From the NCBI RefSeq assembly GCF_030546935.1, contig NZ_JAUOPH010000003.1:124001-188000 (forward strand): a stretch of 64,000 nt of DNA, written 5' to 3'. The position numbers and the translations under genes are program-made. The stretch is from Marinobacter sp. 2_MG-2023. GTDB taxonomy: Bacteria; Pseudomonadota; Gammaproteobacteria; Pseudomonadales; Oleiphilaceae. Positions 41,875 through 51,325 of this stretch are shown here, piece after piece. How positions within the stretch are numbered: position 1 is the stretch's first letter; the number at the start of each line of letters is the position of its first letter. The notes beneath the pieces are model-generated. The model did no database searches, was not told the DNA's origin, and worked only from the letters and a program-made list of their open reading frames with translations.

Positions 41875-42825
41875 ATGACCAATGCGCTGGAAATTGAGGG
41901 GCTAACCAAAACCTACGGCAGTGGGTTTGAAGCTCTCAAGGGAATCGACCTACATGTGGCACAGGGGGATTTCTTTGCATTGTTAGGACCTAATGGCGCC
42001 GGGAAATCGACCACGCTTGGCATTGTGTGTTCTCTGGTTACCAAGTCTGGCGGCAAGGTGAAAGTGTTCGGCTACGACATAGATACCCACCTCTCGGATG
42101 CCAAGCTCCATCTGGGCGTTGTGCCTCAGGAGTTCAACTTCAATCAGTTTGAGAAGGTGTTTGATATTGTCACCATTCAGGCCGGCTATTACGGGATACC
42201 CCTGAAAAAAGCAGCTGTCTCTGCTGAGAAATACCTGAAGAAACTCGGGCTCTGGGACAAGCGAAATGCGCCAGCGCGGATGCTGTCTGGTGGCATGAAG
42301 CGAAGGCTGATGATTGCCCGCGCGCTGGTGCACGAACCGAAACTGCTGATTCTGGATGAACCTACGGCTGGTGTAGATATCGAGCTGAGGCGGTCCATGT
42401 GGTCGTTTCTTGAGGAAATGAACCGGCAGGGCACCACCATCATTCTGACCACGCACTATCTGGAAGAAGCGGAAGCACTTTGCCGGAACATTGCCATTAT
42501 CGATCACGGTCGCATTGTCCGGAATACCAGCAAACGGGAATTGCTGCAGCAGCTCAGCCTTGAGACCTTTCTGCTGGATGCGGAAACCACTCTGGAGCGT
42601 GCCCCGGAACTGGATGGTTTCTCATGCCGGCTGGATGGTGAAGGTGTGCTTGAAGTGGATGTCCACAAAGGACAGGTGCTTAACGATGTGTTTATTCAGT
42701 TGGAGGCGCAGGGAATCAAAGTAGTCAGTATGCGTACTAAAGCAAATCGCCTGGAAGAGTTGTTCATCCGCATGGTGGAACAGAATGAACCGGCTGAAGA
42801 AGCGGTAATGGAGGGCGGAAAATGA
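41875..42825 (+). CDS. yadG: ABC transporter ATP-binding protein (YadG-like)
   Basis: 316 residues from ATG 41875. Walker A 'GPNGAGKST' (about 39-47), signature 'LSGGMKRRLMIARAL' (about 141-155), Walker B 'LLILDEPTAGVD' and switch 'TTHYLEEAEAL'. 'QEFNFNQFEKVFDIV' and the length match the YadG exporter ATPase, which pairs with YadH. The C-terminal 80 residues form the extra domain common in ABC-2 exporters. It overlaps the permease gene by 4 bp. Substrate unknown. Confidence 0.9.
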   Translation: MTNALEIEGLTKTYGSGFEALKGIDLHVAQGDFFALLGPNGAGKSTTLGIVCSLVTKSGGKVKVFGYDIDTHLSDAKLHLGVVPQEFNFNQFEKVFDIVTIQAGYYGIPLKKAAVSAEKYLKKLGLWDKRNAPARMLSGGMKRRLMIARALVHEPKLLILDEPTAGVDIELRRSMWSFLEEMNRQGTTIILTTHYLEEAEALCRNIAIIDHGRIVRNTSKRELLQQLSLETFLLDAETTLERAPELDGFSCRLDGEGVLEVDVHKGQVLNDVFIQLEAQGIKVVSMRTKANRLEELFIRMVEQNEPAEEAVMEGGK

Positions 42826-43595
42826 ATGCCAATGCTCTGTTCACCGCTTATACCACGATTGTATTGAGAGAGATTCGCCGGTTTACCCGCATCTGGGCAC
42901 AAACTCTGCTGCCGCCAGCGGTCACCATGACGTTGTACTTCATCATTTTCGGGAATCTGATTGGTTCCAGAATCGGTGACATGGGCGGTTTCGACTATAT
43001 GGCGTTTATCGTACCGGGGCTGATCATGATGGCAGTGATTACCAGCTCCTACTCGAACGTGGTGTCGTCTTTTTTCTCCATGAAGTTCCAGCGAAGCGTG
43101 GAAGAGCTATTGGTATCGCCGGTGCCGAACTGGGTGATTCTTGCTGGCTACGTAACCGGGGGCATGGCACGTGGCCTGGGTATAGGCCTTATCGTAACCC
43201 TGCTGTCGCTGGCGTTCACGCGCCTGGAGATTCACAACCTGCCGATGGTTGTGGTAACCGTATTTCTCACCTCTGCACTGTTCGCCGTCGGCGGCTTTAT
43301 CAATGCATTGCTGGCGACCAAGTTTGATGATGTATCAATCGTGCCTACCTTCGTTCTGACACCGCTGACGTATCTAGGCGGGGTGTTCTATAGCATCGAT
43401 CTGCTGCCGGAGTTCTGGCAGGGTGTTTCTATGGTTAACCCGATTCTGTACATGGTGAATGGCTTCCGGTTCGGCATACTCGGCGTTTCTGATGTAAATC
43501 CGTTTGTATCTCTTGGTATGATTCTCGCCTTTATCGCCGTGCTTACGTTCATTGCGCTTAAACTACTGGCGCGAGGGAAAGGTATTCGCCACTGA
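42822..43595 (+). CDS. yadH: ABC-2 type permease (YadH-like)
   Basis: 257 residues, six membrane helices. It starts with an amphipathic segment ('VLREIRRFTRIWAQTLLPP') typical of ABC-2 exporters and has the family motif 'TYLGGVFYSIDLLPEFWQ' (about 185-202). With the ATPase above it forms an export complex in the inner membrane. It is followed by queF after 53 bp. Confidence 0.9.
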   Translation: MNANALFTAYTTIVLREIRRFTRIWAQTLLPPAVTMTLYFIIFGNLIGSRIGDMGGFDYMAFIVPGLIMMAVITSSYSNVVSSFFSMKFQRSVEELLVSPVPNWVILAGYVTGGMARGLGIGLIVTLLSLAFTRLEIHNLPMVVVTVFLTSALFAVGGFINALLATKFDDVSIVPTFVLTPLTYLGGVFYSIDLLPEFWQGVSMVNPILYMVNGFRFGILGVSDVNPFVSLGMILAFIAVLTFIALKLLARGKGIRH

Positions 43596-43648
43596 TGTGA
43601 ATGCGAGCTTTTGCAGGCTGGCATTCAGAACTGATTTCAGGAAATTAT

Positions 43649-44467
43649 ATGGCTCTTGATAACGCACCGCTGGGCAAAGCCAGCGAGTACCCTGATCGCT
43701 ATGATCCGGCCCTGCTTTTCCCGGTGCCCCGGGCAGAGAATAGACGCCGTATCGGCCTGGAAGATGGGCGCTGGCCCTGGTTCGGAGGCGATCTCTGGCA
43801 GGCCTGGGAAATCTCATGGCTTCGACCGGGAGGCATTCCGGACCTGGCCTGGGCGGAAATCCGGTTTCCCGCCGCTGCGCCGTCGATTATTGAATCCAAG
43901 TCTCTCAAGCTGTACCTGAATTCCTTGAACCAGACGGTGTTTTCATCGGCCGAACAGGTTGTCGAAACTATTACGGCGGATTTATCCAGTGCCAGTGGCG
44001 CAGCGGTAAATGTGCGCTTTCGGAGCGTCGACGATTCGGATATGGCCGTCGGGCGCCCGTCGGGCTATGAGCTGATTGATAACGAGCCAGTTGAATACGT
44101 GGTTTATGACTACGCGCCTGAATCACTGAAAGCAACCGGGCCTGTGGTAACCGAGCATCTATGCTCGCACTTGCTGAAGAGTAACTGCCCGGTGACCGGC
44201 CAGCCGGATTGGGGCACAGTGCTGATCAGCTATACCGGATCGGCCATCGATCGCGCCGGGTTGTTACGCTATATCGTGAGTTTTCGACAGAAACAGGACT
44301 TTCATGAACACTGCGTAGAGACGCTGTTCACCGACCTGTTACATCGCTGCGAGCCGCAGAGCCTGACTGTGTGTGCCCGTTATACTCGCCGTGGGGGGCT
44401 TGATATAAACCCCTGGCGTAGTACCGGGCCGGAGGAGCAGGTGGGGCCAAGGCTGATTCGTCAATAA
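43649..44467 (+). CDS. queF: NADPH-dependent preQ0 reductase QueF
   Basis: 272 residues from ATG 43649 (CAGGAAAT upstream), the long bimodular type. It reduces the nitrile of preQ0 to preQ1 in queuosine synthesis. Motifs: 'ESKSLKLYLNSLNQT' (NADPH/substrate, about 89-103) and the catalytic Cys in 'LKSNCPVTGQPDWG' (about 176-189), then 'FHEHCVET'. QueA and Tgt, which use preQ1, are encoded further right in the window. Confidence 0.96.
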   Translation: MALDNAPLGKASEYPDRYDPALLFPVPRAENRRRIGLEDGRWPWFGGDLWQAWEISWLRPGGIPDLAWAEIRFPAAAPSIIESKSLKLYLNSLNQTVFSSAEQVVETITADLSSASGAAVNVRFRSVDDSDMAVGRPSGYELIDNEPVEYVVYDYAPESLKATGPVVTEHLCSHLLKSNCPVTGQPDWGTVLISYTGSAIDRAGLLRYIVSFRQKQDFHEHCVETLFTDLLHRCEPQSLTVCARYTRRGGLDINPWRSTGPEEQVGPRLIRQ

Positions 44468-45913
44468 TCAGTCCCGGGCTGAATCTTCTTCTTGTCGCAG
44501 GCGGTCTGCGGCATCTTCCAGAGCGCTGAGAATGCTCCGGCGCTCCCGTTCGGTGATCTTGTCGGAATCCAGGTACATTGCGAAACCACTGTGTTCGTGT
44601 TCCATAAAGCTTCGGTTCGGGCCCATGTCTCTGCGGAAATCTACAACTTCGTAAATGGGCACGGGTTTAACGAAGCCCTTAACGGTGATTTCGCCCTTGT
44701 CACGGCACATAATCCGGTCTTTGATCAGTGAGAAGGTTTCGTAGGAAACGAGTATTTCACCCGGCTCTGCAAGGGATTCCAGCCGGCTGGCGAGGTTTAC
44801 TTCTTTGCCGATAATGGTGTAATCCATGCGATTTTCAGCCCCGAAGTTACCCACGGTTGTGTAGCCGGTGCTGATACCCATGCGGATTTCGAGCGGGGTT
44901 TTTATACCCTGGCTGCGCCACTTTTGCCGCATGATCTTCATGTGTTTGCGCATGTCGATTGCCATGGATACACAAGCAAACGCATCTTCCCGCTGGCCGC
45001 GGCTGGTGGGGTCGCCAAAGAAAACCATAATGGAGTCGCCCACAAATTTGTCGATGGTGCCGCCGTACCTGAGAGCTACTTCGGCCATACCGTTGAAGTA
45101 GTGGTTGAGAAGTTCGGTGAGTGCTTCCGGTTCCATTTCCTCGGAAAGCTCGGTAAAGCCTTTTATGTCAGAGAAGAAGACGGCAAGCTTTTTTCGCTGG
45201 GTTTCAAGGCGAACGTCTCTTTCCCCGGTGAAGATAGACTGCCAGACCTGAGGAGAAAGGTATTTTGAAAGCTTGTGGGACAGCGCTATGGATTGTTCGC
45301 GCTGGTTTTGTATCTGAGTTTTTGCCAGCATCAGAGCGCGGGCCTGCTGGTGCGAATAAAATGCAGTGACGCAGATATAGAAGCCGGTCAACGAGATGGA
45401 CAGCATACTGGTGAGCAGGGGGGACTGGAAGGAGTCTGCGGGCCCAAGAACCAAGAAGAAAACCAGAATAGAGGCCGCCATAAAGGCCGAGCCAATCAGG
45501 AATTGGCGTATGCCGCCGATGATCAGACCGCTGAACATCAGCATCAATGCCACCGAGACCGAGGGTATGGCAACCAGCCCGATACAACCTATGAACCCGC
45601 CACCAATAACGCAATCCGCCGTGAGCATTTTCTGGCGAATGCGGGGTGAGTTTCTCAAAAACGTTTGCCGGATAAGCTGGTGCGCAATATGTGGCCAGGC
45701 CAGCGCGCCGACAATCATCCAGAGGTGCCATTGCTCGAACGCCCCCTGCAATACGCCCACCACAATAATGGCAGCCGTTGCCGTATAGGCAATTAGACGA
45801 CCGTTATAATCGGGCATCGGGGGAATAGCTATGGGGCTGTTGAGGGCCTCTGAGGTCAGAGATTTTCCTGCGCTGATGCTGGCATTGCGCAGATCTGCCG
45901 GAGCACTCATCAT
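44468..45913 (-). CDS. Membrane-bound class III adenylate cyclase
   Basis: 481 residues. The N-terminal half has six hydrophobic helices (about 40-205), then a coiled-coil linker, then a class III cyclase domain (about 245-440). Metal-binding Asp residues lie in 'VFFSDIKGFT' and 'KFVGDSIMVFFGD'. The purine-selecting Lys is in 'GTIDKFVG' and Asp in 'NRMDYTIIG'; transition-state Asn/Arg are in 'VNLASRLESL'. The Lys-Asp pair points to ATP, hence cAMP. It is a single-gene unit. Confidence 0.9.
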   Translation of the reverse strand: MMSAPADLRNASISAGKSLTSEALNSPIAIPPMPDYNGRLIAYTATAAIIVVGVLQGAFEQWHLWMIVGALAWPHIAHQLIRQTFLRNSPRIRQKMLTADCVIGGGFIGCIGLVAIPSVSVALMLMFSGLIIGGIRQFLIGSAFMAASILVFFLVLGPADSFQSPLLTSMLSISLTGFYICVTAFYSHQQARALMLAKTQIQNQREQSIALSHKLSKYLSPQVWQSIFTGERDVRLETQRKKLAVFFSDIKGFTELSEEMEPEALTELLNHYFNGMAEVALRYGGTIDKFVGDSIMVFFGDPTSRGQREDAFACVSMAIDMRKHMKIMRQKWRSQGIKTPLEIRMGISTGYTTVGNFGAENRMDYTIIGKEVNLASRLESLAEPGEILVSYETFSLIKDRIMCRDKGEITVKGFVKPVPIYEVVDFRRDMGPNRSFMEHEHSGFAMYLDSDKITERERRSILSALEDAADRLRQEEDSARD

Positions 45914-46065
45914 GTACGCTGATCACTCATGGCGCTGGAACCGTAGAATTTTATTTGTTTTATGCCGAGTAGGACTAAAGGTTAACAGTATTACGTAGAA
46001 CCCACAATTCACTGGTCTTTTTTGAGTTGTAACTGACCAGCGTTAAGTTAGCGGAAACTATTAAT

Positions 46066-46629
46066 ATGAGTTCAGTCACTGACTTTTTGCTCAACCGGGC
46101 ATCTGAGCCGCGGCTGGAAGCGCCGGGCCCCGACGCCTCAACGCTTGACCGGGCCTTCGCGTGTGCATCGCGTGCTCCGGACCATGGCTTACTGCGCCCC
46201 TGGCGTTATCTGGTTATCGAGGGTGAAGGTCTTAATGCCCTGGGTGATTTGCTCGCCGCCGGGTACACCGATATGAGGGGTAAAACCGATGAAGCGAAGC
46301 TAGAGATAATACGTGGTAAAGCGAAGCGGGCACCGATGGTTATCGTTGGAATCGCGTCGCCCAAAGAGCATCAGAAGATCCCCGAAATTGAACAGATACT
46401 CTCAGCGGGCGCGGGCATGAGTTTTCTGGGGCTGGCGTTGGAGGATGCTGGCTTTGGCGTGATGTGGCGCACCGGTGAGTTGGTATACAACCCGGTGGTT
46501 CTCGAAGGGCTTGGGCTTGAAGAGGGAGAGTCTATCATCGGGCTTCTTTACACCGGCTCTGTATCCTCGGCCAAGCCCGCGGTACCCCGGCCAGAGCTGG
46601 CTGAGTTTGTGGCGCGCTGGCCTGCGTAG
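46066..46629 (+). CDS. Nitroreductase family protein (YdjA type)
   Basis: 187 residues, a short FMN-dependent NAD(P)H oxidoreductase of the YdjA group. Motifs: N-terminal 'RASEPRLEAPGPDA' (FMN-contacting Arg/Ser region), 'ASRAPDHGLLRPWRY' (about 32-46) and 'GAGMSFLGLALEDAGFGVMW' (about 122-141). Probable cytoplasmic flavin enzyme; substrate not deducible. It precedes the flagellar cluster but is separated by a sigma-54-like promoter. Confidence 0.9.
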   Translation: MSSVTDFLLNRASEPRLEAPGPDASTLDRAFACASRAPDHGLLRPWRYLVIEGEGLNALGDLLAAGYTDMRGKTDEAKLEIIRGKAKRAPMVIVGIASPKEHQKIPEIEQILSAGAGMSFLGLALEDAGFGVMWRTGELVYNPVVLEGLGLEEGESIIGLLYTGSVSSAKPAVPRPELAEFVARWPA

Positions 46630-46773
46630 TTACCTCGTGTGCTTCCCCGCTATTCCTGTGGGGGAAGCAGCTTGCCGCTTTCCCCGGGTTTGCCGTTCCC
46701 CCTTACTTCGCTCTTACCTCAATCCCCTCCTGTAACCCTCTGAATGTCGCTATTTTAAAGGGCTTCAAAAATC

Positions 46774-46789
46774 TGGCATCAGCATTGCT
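46774..46789 (+). promoter_or_regulatory. Sigma-54-type promoter for flgBCDE
   Basis: TGGCATCAGCATTGCT matches the -24/-12 pattern (GG at 46775-46776, GC at 46787-46788, 12 bp apart) about 70 bp before flgB. RpoN/FleQ-type control of this operon is established in Pseudomonas. Confidence 0.82.
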
Positions 46790-46855
46790 TTAATTCTGCC
46801 ATAGAACGAAACCGGCAAGGCCTCAAGCCGCCGGAGACAGTATTTCGGAGGTTGT

Positions 46856-47254
46856 ATGGCGATCACTTTTGACAAAGCTCTTGGCATTCACCAGCACGCG
46901 CTGGAAGCCAGAGTAAAGCGCGCTGAAGTTCTGGCGAACAATATGGCCAATGCTGATACGCCAGGTTTCAAAGCCCGGGATATGGATTTTCAGGCCATGA
47001 TGCAAAAGGCCCAGGACAGTATGAGTGGCTTTGGCATGGAGAAAACCCATGAAGGCCACATGGATACTTCAGCGGGCGCTGGTGATTCAGATTTGATGTA
47101 CCGGTTACCAAACCAGCCCTCCGTAGACGGTAATACGGTGGATGCCCAGGCAGAGCAGACCCGGTTTATGCGCAATGCGATGGATTACCAGGCCAGCTTC
47201 CAGTTTTTGAACAGCAAGTTTACCGGCCTGACTAAAGCCATCAAAGGCGAGTAA
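46856..47254 (+). CDS. flgB: Flagellar proximal rod protein FlgB
   Basis: 132 residues. N-terminal rod/hook signature 'RAEVLANNMANADTPGFKAR' (about 22-41) of flagellar axial proteins. C-terminal helix 'TRFMRNAMDYQASFQFLN' is typical of FlgB. The rod is built in the periplasm by export through the flagellar type III system. First gene of the flgBCDE operon. Confidence 0.96.
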   Translation: MAITFDKALGIHQHALEARVKRAEVLANNMANADTPGFKARDMDFQAMMQKAQDSMSGFGMEKTHEGHMDTSAGAGDSDLMYRLPNQPSVDGNTVDAQAEQTRFMRNAMDYQASFQFLNSKFTGLTKAIKGE

Positions 47255-47288
47255 TCCGCGGGTCTACGATTAGCTAAGGAGAATTATC

Positions 47289-47738
47289 ATGTCACTGGGC
47301 AGCATATTCGATATCGCCGGTTCCGGAATGACAGCGCAGTCGCTGAGGCTGAATACAACCGCTTCAAACATTGCCAACGCAGAGACGGCGAGTTCCAGCA
47401 CTGACACAACCTATCGTGCGCGGAAGCCGGTTTTCTCTGCAATTCAGCAGTCAATTCTGAACCCCGGGCAACAAGGATTTGGTGTTCAGGCGAGTGAGGA
47501 TGCAGGTGCTGGCGTTCGTGTTGAGGGCATTGTTGAAAGCGATGCGGAACTGCAGATGCGCTACGAACCTCATCATCCGGCAGCAAATGAGGACGGATAT
47601 GTGTTCTATCCCAATGTGAATGTGGTGGAAGAGATGGCAGACATGATGTCTTCCTCAAGAAGCTTTCAGATGAATGTAGACATTATGAACACGGCTAAAT
47701 CCATGATGCAGCGCATCCTGACACTTGGTCAGCAGTAA
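47289..47738 (+). CDS. flgC: Flagellar proximal rod protein FlgC
   Basis: 149 residues. It has 'GMTAQSLRLNTTASNIANAE' near the start, the middle 'ARKPVFSA' segment and the C-terminal 'VVEEMADMMSSSRSFQMNVD' (about 115-134), followed by a coiled-coil-like axial helix. It follows flgB by 34 bp and has TAAGGAGA upstream. Confidence 0.96.
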   Translation: MSLGSIFDIAGSGMTAQSLRLNTTASNIANAETASSSTDTTYRARKPVFSAIQQSILNPGQQGFGVQASEDAGAGVRVEGIVESDAELQMRYEPHHPAANEDGYVFYPNVNVVEEMADMMSSSRSFQMNVDIMNTAKSMMQRILTLGQQ

Positions 47739-47757
47739 TGGGGCGGGGGATTGAATC

Positions 47758-48435
47758 ATGAGTACAATTAACGCAACAGAAGCCTCAGATGTACTGGCTG
47801 ATTATCGCAGTCAGACTCAGAGTGGCACCAGCAGCAATAGTGAGCTCGGCAAGAACGAGTTCATGGAGTTGATGCTGGCGCAGTTGAAAAATCAGAACCC
47901 GCTGGAGCCTCAGGACAACGGTGAGTTCATTTCCCAGTTGGCACAGTTCAGCTCGCTTGAAGAAATGCAGGCGCTTACCAGCACCGTTGATGATGTGGTC
48001 GGGCAGTTCCGGTCTTCCCAGGCGCTTCAGGCGTCAGCGATGGTAGGCAAAACCGTTCTCGCACCTTCCGAAGTGGGGATTCTCGGCGCTGAAGGCGAAA
48101 TCTCCGGCAACATTGAAGTGCCTGCGTCCACTGGTGGTGTGCGCCTCTCTATTCAAAGCGCGAGCGGGGAGCTGGTACGTCAGATTGATCTGGGCAGTAG
48201 CTCCGCGGGAGTTATGGCGTTCAGCTGGGATGGCACAGATGGAAACGGCAACAGCTTGCCGCCGGGTCCATATCAGATTGTGGCTGAAGCCTCTTATTCT
48301 GAGGGTAGCGTTCAGCTTCCGACCCTTGTCAGCGCCAATGTAGATAGTGTGTCACTGGGCCAGAGCGGGTCGGTGACTCTGAACCTGGCGGGCATGGGCT
48401 CCATTGCGCTGTCAGATGTACAACAAATCAATTAA
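47758..48435 (+). CDS. flgD: Flagellar hook capping/assembly protein FlgD
   Basis: 225 residues. The N-terminus has 'LGKNEFMELMLAQLKNQNPL' (about 35-54) and 'GEFISQLAQFSSLEEMQ', the FlgD signature. The C-terminal part contains Ig/tudor-like strands with 'FSWDGTDGNGNSLPPGPYQI'. It caps the growing hook and is replaced later by FlgK. Translated 20 bp after flgC. Confidence 0.96.
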   Translation: MSTINATEASDVLADYRSQTQSGTSSNSELGKNEFMELMLAQLKNQNPLEPQDNGEFISQLAQFSSLEEMQALTSTVDDVVGQFRSSQALQASAMVGKTVLAPSEVGILGAEGEISGNIEVPASTGGVRLSIQSASGELVRQIDLGSSSAGVMAFSWDGTDGNGNSLPPGPYQIVAEASYSEGSVQLPTLVSANVDSVSLGQSGSVTLNLAGMGSIALSDVQQIN

Positions 48436-48461
48436 TACCGGTGTCAGACCAGAGGTGAATT

Positions 48462-50393
48462 ATGGCTTTTAATACAGGACTAAGCGGCCTGCGGGCGGCA
48501 GCGGTAGATCTGGATGTAACCGGCAACAATATTGCCAATGCCAGCACCGTAGGTTTTAAAGGCAGCCGAGTACAGTTTGGCGATCTCTATGCCAGTGGTT
48601 TTCTGAGCGGAGGCTCTGCACCGGTTGGTGACGGGGTGAACGTTCAGGACGTAAAACAGTCGTTCAGTCAGGGCAACATCAGCTTCACTGACAGCGGTCT
48701 TGATATGGCCATCAGTGGAGATGGCTTCTTTATACTGAATAATGGTGGCGAAACCCGTTACTCCCGGGCTGGTCAGTTCACCATCGATAAAGATGGCTTT
48801 GTGGTCAACGCTCAGTCCATGCGGGTCCAAGGTTACACCGCCGACGATGACGGTAACCTTTCCGGTATCCGTGGCGATCTTGAGATTGCTACAGATAACC
48901 TGGCGCCGCGTAGAACGACCAGCCTGACTACGGACCTGAACCTGGATTCCCGTGAGTCCGTGCTCGAATCCCGAGTACGGGATGTGGGACCGCTTGCATT
49001 CAACGATATTAGCGGTGAGCAGTTTGAAATCACCTATTCTGATGGCACTCCGAACTACTCTGTGGATCTGAGCCCGGCAACAACAGCCGGTGATATTGCA
49101 GACATTATCACCAATGCACCTGGCCTGAGTGCTTCAGCGACCACGACTGCGTCGATCGTTGATACCAATGTGCCCGCGGCCCCGCCGCTGACCGATTCCT
49201 ATATTTCGGCAGCACAGACCGCAGGGAGCTTCTCGTTCAGCCTTAGTGTCAACAATGCGCCACTTCAGCTTGATACCAGCACCGCGACAACCTTGTTGGG
49301 CCTCAGGGACGCCATCAACCGCTCCAGCGATACCGCTATTTCGGCGTCTGTAGTGGATGATGGGACTGGCAATGACGTACTGCGGGTTATCCATAACCAG
49401 GGGGAGGATCTGGAGTTCAGTTATGGTAACGGTACTCCGGCTGATTCCGTAAGCACACCTATCACCGTATCAGGCGACGTGAATGTTACGGGTGACAGAT
49501 CAATTGTTGGTTTGTCGGGCCTTGGAGCGGACACGGATTTTGCGGATGCGTATACCAATTCGCCTATCCGAATCACCAATGAATTCAACCCACTGGATCA
49601 GCGTACTTACAATCACGCCACATCCACTTCTATCTTCGATAGCCTGGGCAACTCCCACGAAATGACTCAGTTCTTTGTGAAAGAACCATCTCCGGGGAAC
49701 GGCGTGGGTGTTAGCCAGTGGTCCGTTTACCTGCAGATTGACGGTGAAATGGTTGCGGGTACCGACACTACGCCGTATACCGCAAGATTTGATCAGGACG
49801 GCACCCTGCAGTCCGTTGATGGCGATGCCAACGGCGAAATTCTCATCACCGACTGGATTCCGAAGGACAGCGACGGCCAACCCAACGGAGCGGACGGTCC
49901 TCCGCCGGCGGGCACTAATGTTGTTACGCCCATTCCGGAGCCACCGACATCATCGGCTTTTGTGTTGAGCCTCGGGGGTACAACCCAGTATGGCGCAGCG
50001 TTTGGTGTTGATGATCAGCGCCAGAATGGCTATACCACCGGTCGTTTGTCTGGCCTTGATGTCTCGGGTGAGGGAACACTGTTTGCCCGTTATACCAACG
50101 GCCAGTCGAAAGCTTTGGGGCAGGTGGCGTTGGCCTCGTTCAACAACACAAACGGCTTGTCGCCGATAGGAGATACCAGCTGGGTAGAAACGTTCGAATC
50201 CGGTCAGCCGATTATTGGCCAGCCAGATACAGGAACGCTCGGCAGTATCGCAGCCAGTTCGGTTGAGGAGTCCAACGTGGATCTTTCTGCAGAACTGGTG
50301 AACCTGATTATTGCCCAGCGCAACTATCAGGCGAACGCCAAAACGATCGAGACCTCCGATGCGGTCACCCAGACCATCATCAACCTCCGCTAA
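48462..50393 (+). CDS. flgE: Flagellar hook protein FlgE
   Basis: 643 residues, longer than the enterobacterial protein of about 400, because of inserted domain(s) in the middle (about 170-360). N-terminal 'LDVTGNNIANASTVGFKGSR' and C-terminal 'VNLIIAQRNYQANAKTIETS' axial signatures are intact. Middle sequence is rich in Ser, Thr and Asp, as in pseudomonad hooks. Last gene of the first flagellar operon. Confidence 0.96.
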   Translation: MAFNTGLSGLRAAAVDLDVTGNNIANASTVGFKGSRVQFGDLYASGFLSGGSAPVGDGVNVQDVKQSFSQGNISFTDSGLDMAISGDGFFILNNGGETRYSRAGQFTIDKDGFVVNAQSMRVQGYTADDDGNLSGIRGDLEIATDNLAPRRTTSLTTDLNLDSRESVLESRVRDVGPLAFNDISGEQFEITYSDGTPNYSVDLSPATTAGDIADIITNAPGLSASATTTASIVDTNVPAAPPLTDSYISAAQTAGSFSFSLSVNNAPLQLDTSTATTLLGLRDAINRSSDTAISASVVDDGTGNDVLRVIHNQGEDLEFSYGNGTPADSVSTPITVSGDVNVTGDRSIVGLSGLGADTDFADAYTNSPIRITNEFNPLDQRTYNHATSTSIFDSLGNSHEMTQFFVKEPSPGNGVGVSQWSVYLQIDGEMVAGTDTTPYTARFDQDGTLQSVDGDANGEILITDWIPKDSDGQPNGADGPPPAGTNVVTPIPEPPTSSAFVLSLGGTTQYGAAFGVDDQRQNGYTTGRLSGLDVSGEGTLFARYTNGQSKALGQVALASFNNTNGLSPIGDTSWVETFESGQPIIGQPDTGTLGSIAASSVEESNVDLSAELVNLIIAQRNYQANAKTIETSDAVTQTIINLR

Positions 50394-50412
50394 ACAGGCT
50401 TTTGTCTGAATA

Positions 50413-50428
50413 TGGCATGACTCCTGCA
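50413..50428 (+). promoter_or_regulatory. Sigma-54-type promoter for flgFGHIJKL
   Basis: TGGCATGACTCCTGCA has GG at 50414-50415 and GC at 50426-50427, the correct 12 bp spacing, in the flgE-flgF gap. It fits the separate class III transcription unit starting at flgF in Pseudomonas. Confidence 0.75.
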
Positions 50429-50481
50429 AGAATGTCTGAAAGAGCACTGGAAACAGTCAAAATTCCGGCAGGAGTTGTCCC

Positions 50482-51234
50482 ATGGACAAAGCACTTTATC
50501 TCGGTATGTCTGGCGCGAAGCAGAATATGCTTTCCCAGCGTGCCCATGCCAACAACCTGGCCAACGTAAGCACCACAGGTTTCAAGAAGGATTTTGCCCA
50601 GGCCCGCAGCATGCCTGTATTCGGGGAACATCATCCTACCCGTGCATACGCTATGGCGGAGCGCCCCGGCACAGATCTATCGGCGGGAGCACTGATGCAG
50701 ACCGGCCGAAAAATGGACGTCGCCATAGAAGGCGAAGGCTGGCTGGCTATTCAGAACAACCTCGGTGAAGAAGCCTTTACCCGCTCCGGCAGCTTGCAAA
50801 TTGATGTTAACGGCATGGTGCGGCTGGCCAGTGGCGAGATGGTTCTGGGTAACGGCGGACCGGTTGCCCTTCCTCCCTTTGATAATGTCCAGGTCGGTGC
50901 CGACGGCACTGTTTCTATTGTTCCCGTGGGTGGGCCCCCCGACCAGCTAGTAGAAGTGGATCGGTTGAAACTGGTCAATCCTCCCCCGGAGGCGCTGGAA
51001 AAAGGGCTGGATGGCTTTATTCATCGCAAGGCGGACCAGGCGATTGATGGTGAAGAGCCTGCCGATGCCACGTTGCGCGTGGCGTCTGGTTTTCTCGAAA
51101 GCTCTAATGTTAATGCGGTGGAAGAAATGATTTCCAACCTTCAGTTGTCCCGTCAATACGAGATGCAGGTGAAGGTTATGAGTACCGCGAACGAGAATTC
51201 CGAAGCAGCGGCACGGCTGTTGCAGAACCTTTGA
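50482..51234 (+). CDS. flgF: Flagellar rod protein FlgF
   Basis: 250 residues. 'MSGAKQNMLSQRAHANNLAN' near the N-terminus and 'NAVEEMISNLQLSRQYEMQV' at the C-terminus, with the usual central 'VAIEGEGWLAIQ'. Part of the rod; first gene after a sigma-54-like promoter. Confidence 0.96.
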   Translation: MDKALYLGMSGAKQNMLSQRAHANNLANVSTTGFKKDFAQARSMPVFGEHHPTRAYAMAERPGTDLSAGALMQTGRKMDVAIEGEGWLAIQNNLGEEAFTRSGSLQIDVNGMVRLASGEMVLGNGGPVALPPFDNVQVGADGTVSIVPVGGPPDQLVEVDRLKLVNPPPEALEKGLDGFIHRKADQAIDGEEPADATLRVASGFLESSNVNAVEEMISNLQLSRQYEMQVKVMSTANENSEAAARLLQNL

Positions 51235-51325
51235 TAACTTTTGAAAAAAACGTGAAAACAACGCCAGCCTGGCGAAAAGCGGCAAATTTTGGCCGCAAAC
51301 CAGGCATCGGCAAGGAGTAAAGACT

